Origin: Achatina immaculata
Taxonomy: Eukaryota; Mollusca; Gastropoda; Stylommatophora; Achatinidae
Direction: 5' to 3'
NCBI GenBank assembly: GCA_009760885.1
Contig: CM019700.1
Span: 10,001 to 74,000 of the forward strand
DNA: 64,000 nucleotides
The translations under genes were made by a program, and so were the position numbers. Under the pieces are notes generated by a model that was not told the DNA's origin, made no database searches, and saw only the letters and a list, made by a program, of their open reading frames with translations. Numbering within the stretch: position 1 is the first letter of the stretch; the number at the start of each line of letters is the position of its first letter. This document shows, piece after piece, positions 56,876-64,000 of the stretch.

Positions 56876-58454
56876 CAGTATTACATTCATGTTACCTGTT
56901 ATAGTGTGTCACATTCACCACCAAGGAACAACCACTATCACACGTGTCTACTAACTAGCAAGTAACAACCACTATCACACGTGTCTACTAACTAGCAAGG
57001 AACAACCACTATCACACGTGTCTACTAACTAGCAAGTAACAACCACCATCACATAAGTCTACTAACTAGAAAGGAACAACCACCGTCACATAAGTCTACT
57101 AACTAGCAAGGAACAACCACCGTCACATAAGTCTACTAACTAGCAAGGAACAACCACCGTCACATAAGTCTACTAACTAACCAAACTGACTACTGGAAGC
57201 AACAGCACAAAACAGCTACAGTCTCCTGCAGTCAAGAACTAACTAGCTTGGATAAGGAATGTGTAAAAGTAATACATCTCAAAACACAAGTGCACTAAAA
57301 CACATACGCACAACACATCACAAAAATATAACTCACCACTAAAACACACAACACACCACTACAATAAAACAACACACCACTAAGACATAATGCACCACCA
57401 AAACATAACATCACACCACTAAAATATAGCACACTAAAACATAACACATCACTAAATATAAAAATGACACACCACTAAAACATAACACATCACTAAACCA
57501 TAACACACCATTAAATCAACAACACACCACTAAAACATAACACGCCACTAAAATATAACAACAACACACAACTAAAATGTAACAACACATCACTAAAATA
57601 TAACAACACCACTAAAACATAAGATCACTAAAATATAGCAAGACATCACTAAAAAATAACAACACACCACTAACTCATAACAACACACCACTAAATTATA
57701 ACAACACAACACTAAATCATAACACACCATTAAAATATAATAATTCAGCACTAAAACATAACATCACTAAAATATAGCAACACACCACTAAAACATAACA
57801 CACCAGTAACTCATAACAACACACCACTAAAACATAACACACCACTAAAACATAGTAACAATTCACAACTAAAACATACAAACAACACAACACTAAATCA
57901 TAACACACCACTAAAACATAACACACCACTAAAGTATAACAATTCACCATTAAAACATACAAACAACACACCACTAAAATATAATAACACACCACTAAAA
58001 CACATTCATACAGCTTCACATAATGAACACACTCATTTTTGTTATGAAGTGAGAGAAACAGGATTCCCGCAACTTAACAAGCCAGCAACTGCGGTCTGGC
58101 AAAATGCATTTACACTGGCATAATCTGCAAGCTTAAGTGCGTGACTTCCTTGTGAAATCTTGGTTGAAAACTTGTGCTCATCTAGCTGACAACACAGACA
58201 AGCATCTGCCGCTGGCAGGCAAGCAGCACCCTGAGTCAAGCATGTCTACACTGAAAGATATCTGATAATCTTCCAAATAAGGTGGCCACCTCATCCACAT
58301 CATTCTACTACAAGTAAAGCATCACAATAAAACCAACATCCAGCACAGCAAATACAGATCCATGTAGTTAGCCACTGAATTCTGCTCAAGCCATGAAGTC
58401 TCTACTGCATGAGCTCATACATGATGACAGCAACCATATAATCTTGAATCAGTA

Positions 58455-58890
58455 GGTCTGCCATGCTGTTTTATGATGTCTGTTCTGCTGTTAGGTCTGT
58501 CATGCTGTTTTATGATGTCTGTTCTGCTGTTAGGTCTGTCATGCTGTTTTATGATGTCTGTTCTGTTAGGTCAGCCATGCTGTTTTATGATGTCTGTTCT
58601 GTTAGGTCAGCCATGCTGTTTTATGATGTCTGTTCTGTTGTTAGGTCTGCCATGCTGTTTTATGATGTCTGTTCTGTTGTTAGGTCTGTCATGCTGTTTT
58701 ATGATGTCTGTTCTGTTGTTAGGTCTGTCATGCTGTTTTATGATGTCTGTTCTGTTAGGTCAGCCATGCTGTTTTATGATGTCTGTTCTGTTGTTAGGTC
58801 TGTCATGCTGTTTTATGATGTCTGTTCTGTTGTTAGGTCTGCCATGCTGGTTTATGATGTCTGTTCTGCTGTTAGGTCTGTCATGCTGGT
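58455..58890. repeat. 38-39 bp repeat, longer copy, about 12 units
   Basis: Ends about 100 bp downstream of the LMBR1-like stop codon, so it is probably in that gene's 3' UTR. Confidence 0.94.
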
Positions 58891-58990
58891 TTCCGATGCC
58901 TGTTTCTTGGTACAGCAGCTCAATGTCTGACCGAGCAGCAAGCATACTATAATCTTTCCTCCAAGAAACTACAAAGAACCACCACTGAAT

Positions 58991-59259
58991 CTACTCCTCC
59001 TTCAGGTTGTCCCCCCTGTTAGCTAGACTGGAGCTGTGGATGTTGTAGGACTGACTGTGGAGTTGTAATGACTTCTTCTCTGCTTGAAATGCAGCTGTCA
59101 ACCGATTGTATATCTCTCGACGAACAGCGGAGGTGAATTTATTGACCAGACACAGAGCGGTGCTGACTGCGAAAACAATGTTGTACAAGAAAATGATGTA
59201 GAAGTTGCCAAGCCAGTCCATGCTGCCAAAGTTTCCAACTAAATCAAAGTTTGTGATAC
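58991..59259 (-). CDS. lmbr1: Last exon of an LMBR1/LMBR1L-family membrane protein
   Basis: On the minus strand an acceptor ACTTTGGCAG precedes a frame reading GITNFDLVGNFG, then MDWLGNFYIIFLYN and CLVNKFTSAVRREI, ending at TAG (58991-58993). LMBR1 and LMBR1L (limb region 1 / lipocalin-interacting membrane receptor) end with the same order: a Leu-Gly-x-Thr-x-Phe-Asp-Leu turn, the last transmembrane helix with WLGNFYIVFLYN, and a CLVxxFTxAVR juxtamembrane segment. The tail after that is longer and polar (SLQLHSQSYNIHSSS) and is not conserved. Phase 1 at the acceptor matches the donor of the preceding exon at 63979. One exon cannot separate LMBR1 from LMBR1L; invertebrates probably have one ortholog. 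Confidence 0.85.
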
Positions 59260-59439
59260 CTGCCAAAGTTCAAGTACAATCAATCAATTTTATCAGTCAA
59301 AACTTTCACTTCTTTGTTGTTTAGTAACTGATGCAGTGTTGCTGAACTATTTACTGATATACTTTACTAAATGTCACCATTCTTGTACGTAGTTCTTGTC
59401 AAGCTGTTCTTGTTGATGCAGTGACTCTGCAATTAGACT

Positions 59440-62400
59440 CTGTATCACCTACACTTTCTGTCACACAACTATCTATACCAGTGTTCTGTATCACCTACAC
59501 TTTCTGTCACACAACTATCTATACCAGTGTTCTGTATCACCTACACTTTCTGTCACACAACTATCTATACCAGTGTTCTGTATCACCTACACTTTCTGTC
59601 AAACAACTATCTATACCAGTGTTCTGTATCACCTACACTTTCTGTCACATAACTATCTATACCAGTGTTCTGTATCACCTACACTTTCTGTCACATAACT
59701 ATCTATACCAGTGTTCTGTATCACCTACACTTTCTGTCACATAACTATCTATACCAGTGTTCTGTATCACCTACACTTTCTGTCACATAACTATCTATAC
59801 CAGTGTTCTGTATCACCTACACTTTCTGTCACATAACTATCTATACTAGTGTTCTGTATCACCTACATACTTTCTGTCACACAACTATCTATACCGGTGT
59901 TCTGTATCACCTACATACTTTCTGTCACACAACTATCTATACCGGTGTTCTGTATCACCTACACTTTCTGTCACACAACTATCTATACCGGTGTTCTGTA
60001 TCATCTACACTTTTTGTCACACAACTATCTATACCGGTGTTCTGTATCACCTACACTTTTTGTCACACAACTATCTATACCGGTGTTCTGTATCACCTAC
60101 ACTTTTTGTCACACAACTACCTATACCGGTGTTCTGTATCACCTACACTTTTTGTCACACAACTATCTATACCGGTGTTCTGTATCACCTACACTTTTTG
60201 TCACACAACTATCTATACCGGTGTTCTGTATCACCTACACTTTCTGTCACACAACTATCTATACCGGTGTTCTGTATCACCTACACTTTCTGTCACACAA
60301 CTATCTATACCAGTGTTCTGTATCACCTACACACTTTCTGTCACACAACTATCTATACCAGTGTTCTGTATCACCTACACACTTTCTGTCACACAACTAT
60401 CTATACCAGTGTTCTGTATCACCTACACACTTTCTGTCACACAACTATCTATACCGGTGTTCTGTATCACCTACACACTTTCTGTCACACAACTATCTAT
60501 ACCGGTGTTCTGTATCACCTACACACTTTCTGTCACACAACTATCTATACAGGTGTTCTGTATCACCTACACTTTCTGTCACACAACTATCTATACCGGT
60601 GTTCTGTATCACCTACACTTTCTGTCACACAACTATCTATACCGGTGTTCTGTATCACCTACACTTTCTGTCACACAACTATCTATACCAGTGTTCTGTA
60701 TCACCTACACTTTCTGTCACACAACTATCTATACCAGTGTTCTGTATCACCTACACTTTCTGTCACACAACTATCTATACCAGTGTTCTGTATCACCTAC
60801 ACATTTTTTGTCACACAACTATCTATACCAGTGTTCTGTATCACCTACACACTTTTTGTCACACAACTATCTATACCAGTATTCTGTATCACCTACACAC
60901 TTTTTGTCACACAACTATCTATACCAGTGTTCTGTATCACCTACACTTTCTGTCACACAACTATCTATACCAGTGTTCTGTATCACCTACACACTTTTTG
61001 TCACACAACTATCTATACCAGTGTTCTGTATCACCTACACACTTTTTGTCACACAACTATCTATACCAGTGTTCTGTATCACCTACACTTTCTGTCACAC
61101 AACTATCTATACCAGTGTTCTGTATCACCTACACACTTTTTGTCACACAACTATCTATACCAGTGTTCTGTATCACCTACACTTTCTGTCACACAACTAT
61201 CTATACCAGTGTTCTGTATCACCTACACTTTCTGTCACACAACTATCTATACCGGTGTTCTGTATCACCTACACTTTCTGTCACACAACTATCTATACCG
61301 GTGTTCTGTATCATCTACACTTTTTGTCACACAACTATCTATACCGGTGTTCTGTATCACCTACACTTTTTGTCACACAACTATCTATACCGGTGTTCTG
61401 TATCACCTACACTTTTTGTCACACAACTACCTATACCGGTGTTCTGTATCACCTACACTTTTTGTCACACAACTATCTATACCGGTGTTCTGTATCACCT
61501 ACACTTTTTGTCACACAACTATCTATACCGGTGTTCTGTATCACCTACACTTTCTGTCACACAACTATCTATACCGGTGTTCTGTATCACCTACACTTTC
61601 TGTCACACAACTATCTATACCAGTGTTCTGTATCACCTACACACTTTCTGTCACACAACTATCTATACCAGTGTTCTGTATCACCTACACACTTTCTGTC
61701 ACACAACTATCTATACCAGTGTTCTGTATCACCTACACACTTTCTGTCACACAACTATCTATACCGGTGTTCTGTATCACCTACACACTTTCTGTCACAC
61801 AACTATCTATACCGGTGTTCTGTATCACCTACACACTTTCTGTCACACAACTATCTATACAGGTGTTCTGTATCACCTACACTTTCTGTCACACAACTAT
61901 CTATACCGGTGTTCTGTATCACCTACACTTTCTGTCACACAACTATCTATACCGGTGTTCTGTATCACCTACACTTTCTGTCACACAACTATCTATACCA
62001 GTGTTCTGTATCACCTACACTTTCTGTCACACAACTATCTATACCAGTGTTCTGTATCACCTACACTTTCTGTCACACAACTATCTATACCAGTGTTCTG
62101 TATCACCTACACATTTTTTGTCACACAACTATCTATACCAGTGTTCTGTATCACCTACACACTTTTTGTCACACAACTATCTATACCAGTATTCTGTATC
62201 ACCTACACACTTTTTGTCACACAACTATCTATACCAGTGTTCTGTATCACCTACACTTTCTGTCACACAACTATCTATACCAGTGTTCTGTATCACCTAC
62301 ACACTTTTTGTCACACAACTATCTATACCAGTGTTCTGTATCACCTACACACTTTTTGTCACACAACTATCTATACCAGTGTTCTGTATCACCTACACTT

Positions 62401-63085
62401 TCTGTCACACAACTATCTATACCAGTGTTCTGTATCACCTACACACTTTTTGTCACACAACTATCTATACCAGTGTTCTGTATCACCTACACTTTCTGTC
62501 ACACAACTATCTATACCAGTGTTCTGTATCACCTACACTTTCTGTCACATAACTATCTATACCAGTGTTCTGTATCACCTACACTTTCTGTCACATAACT
62601 ATCTATACCAGTGTTCTGTATCACCTACACTTTCTGTCACACAACTATCTATACCAGTGTTCTGTATCACCTACACTTTCTGTCACACAACTATCTATAC
62701 CGGTGTTCTGTATCACCTACACTTTCTGTCACACAACTATCTATACCAGTGTTCTGTATCACCTACACACTTTCTGTCACACAACTATCTATACCAGTGT
62801 TCTGTATCACCTACACACTTTCTGTCACACAACTATCTATACCAGTGTTCTGTATCACCTACACACTTTCTGTCACACAACTATCTATACCAGTGTTCTG
62901 TATCACCTACACTTTTTGTCACACAACTATCTATACCAGTGTTCTGTATCACCTACACTTTCTATCACATAACTATCTATACCAGTGTTCTGTATCACCT
63001 ACACTTTCTGTCACATAACTATCTATACCAGTGTTCTGTATCACCTACACACTTTTTGTCACACAACTATCTATACCAGTGTTCT
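59440..63085. repeat. 46-bp minisatellite, about 78 units, with a 1,310-bp higher-order copy
   Basis: The unit contains TGTATCACCTACACTTTCTG and CTATCTATACCAGTG. Variants differ by CCAGTG or CCGGTG, by a 2-bp CA insertion and by TTT/TCT. The ordered set of variants from about 59,950 to 61,215 recurs 1,310 bp downstream (rare markers TCATCTACAC at 60001 and 61311, ACATTTTTTG at 60801 and 62111). The unit has no stop on the plus strand in any frame, so open frames up to 1,091 codons appear; none is credible as a gene. Confidence 0.95.
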
Positions 63086-63179
63086 GAATACAGAGATACA
63101 AACCTTCACTATTTATTTACATAACCTCTAACATAAGCATCTAACGGGCATTCACTGTTACATCTATTAATTATCAAGA

Positions 63180-63740
63180 TGTTTCTGCTTGTATGTATAT
63201 AACCACACATTTCTGCTTGTATGTATATACCACAGTCCTGCTTGTGTACATAACCACACAGTCCCACTTGTGTATATAAGCACACAGTTCTTGTTTCTAC
63301 ATAACAACACATTCCTCCTTGTGTGTACATAACCACACAGTCCCACTTGTGTGTACATAACCACACATTTCTATTTGTGTACATAGCTACACATTTCTGG
63401 TTGTGCACCTGACTGCATGTTCTTGCTTGTGCACCTGACTGCATGTTCCAGCTTGTATGCACTTGACTGCATGTTTCTACTTGTGTGCACTTGACTGCAT
63501 GTTCCTGCTTGTGTGCACTTGATTGCATGTTACTGCTTATGTGCATTTTAGTGCATGTTCCCACTTGTGTGCACCTGATTTAATGTTCCTGTTTGTGTGC
63601 ACTTGACTGTATGTTCCTTCTTGTGTGCACTTGATTGCATGTTCATGCATGTGTGGACCTGACTGCATGTATCTGCTTGTGTGCACCTGATTGCATGTTC
63701 CTGCTTGTGTGCACCTGATTGCATTGATCCTGCTTGAATA
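63180..63740. repeat. 28-30 bp minisatellite (TGTGCACTTGACTGCATG type)
   Basis: Degenerate units with TGCATGTTCCTGCTTGTGTG recur to about 63,740. A related TACATAACCACACAGTCC type lies at 63,200-63,380. Confidence 0.85.
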
Positions 63741-63805
63741 TAAACTGCCTTATCCATGTTCAGTTGTACTATACAAACACATATGCATGCACATAGAGAC
63801 ACAAA

Positions 63806-64000
63806 CAAAAATGACTCACCTGAAGTCTTAGATAAGATAGGTAAAGCTAAACTCAACAACAAAATGACTCACCTAAAGTCTTAGATAAGATAGGTAAAGC
63901 TAAACTCAACAACAAAATGACTCACCTAAAGTCTTAGATAAGATAGGTAAAGCTGAACTCAACAACAAAATTACTCACCTAAAGTCTTAGATAAGATAGG
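63806..64000 (-). repeat. 53-bp tandem array containing an exon end and 5' splice site
   Basis: Four copies (the last cut by the window edge) place CTCACCT, the complement of AGGTGAG, at 63815, 63868, 63921 and 63974, exactly 53 bp apart. Each unit holds the last 40 or so coding bases of the LMBR1-like exon plus its donor. Since 53 is not a multiple of three, including extra units in the mRNA would shift the frame. Confidence 0.85.
63979..64000 (-). CDS. lmbr1: 3' edge of the penultimate LMBR1-like exon (continues past the window)
   Basis: The minus strand reads PILSKTL-G and then a donor TTAG|GTGAGT at 63978. Joined in phase 1 to the last exon it gives SKTLGITNFDL, matching the Arg/Lys-Thr-Leu-Gly of LMBR1 proteins. 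Three further copies of this exon end and donor follow at 53-bp spacing. The copy at 63815 reads KTS instead of KTL and lies after a TGA in its own frame, so the outermost copy is the more likely exon. Confidence 0.6.

Larger units (their letters stand above)
55137..58616. repeat. 1,740-bp tandem duplication (55137-56876 and 56877-58616)
   Basis: All frames and repeats recur at +1,740. The junction GCCATGCAGTATTACATTC joins the 39-bp array to the start of the unit. Each copy holds three different minisatellites and about 400 bp of unique sequence. Confidence 0.95.
59260..63978 (-). other. lmbr1: Last intron of the LMBR1-like gene
   Basis: Bounded by a GTGAGT donor at 63978 and an ACTTTGGCAG acceptor at 59260-59269. 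It is filled by a 46-bp minisatellite and a 28-30 bp array. Only about 180 bp next to the last exon is non-repetitive. Confidence 0.6.

Noticed and set aside
59803..63124. Plus-strand frames of 853, 931 and 1,091 codons
   Set aside because: By-product of a stop-free 46-bp unit inside an intron of the LMBR1-like gene; all three frames are equally open.

Overview
The window is animal nuclear DNA, most likely from a mollusc and probably a gastropod. The evidence is split coding exons with GT-AG introns, a Penelope-like element with a GIY-YIG endonuclease, non-LTR retrotransposons, a mariner, and a type of transmembrane tail that I recall from molluscan membrane proteins. Species cannot be told. 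Most of the sequence is minisatellite: I count about fifty separate tandem arrays with units of 15 to 68 bp.

Layout: (1) 1-6,600: minus-strand non-LTR retrotransposon (endonuclease, RT, RNase H, (GAA)n tail), broken and carrying a 989-bp internal duplication. (2) 7,180-16,720: an RTE-like LINE 3' end, then minisatellites, including a 5-kb family of related arrays. (3) 16,857-39,317, plus strand: one six-exon gene that I can assemble by splice sites and phase. It predicts a 469-residue type I membrane protein with signal peptide, C-type lectin domain, Thr-rich stalk, short Cys/Pro cluster and transmembrane tail. Its introns hold minisatellites, a LINE containing a mariner and a third insertion (then tandemly duplicated over 1,886 bp), a 1.26-kb noncoding insertion, an RTE 3' end, and an RTE copy carrying a 295-bp insert with 9-bp target duplications. 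(4) 39,327-40,433: Penelope-like element inserted at the stop codon of the lectin gene. (5) 40,450-58,990: minisatellites, LINE fragments and two kb-scale duplications, no firm gene. (6) 58,991-64,000, minus strand: the last exon of an LMBR1/LMBR1L-family gene, a 4.7-kb intron made largely of a 46-bp array, and the edge of the preceding exon, whose splice donor has been tandemly amplified.

The two genes converge on the repeat-rich interval 40-59 kb. No prokaryotic genes, tRNA, rRNA or CRISPR array was found. Very long open frames in several places are by-products of stop-free minisatellite units.
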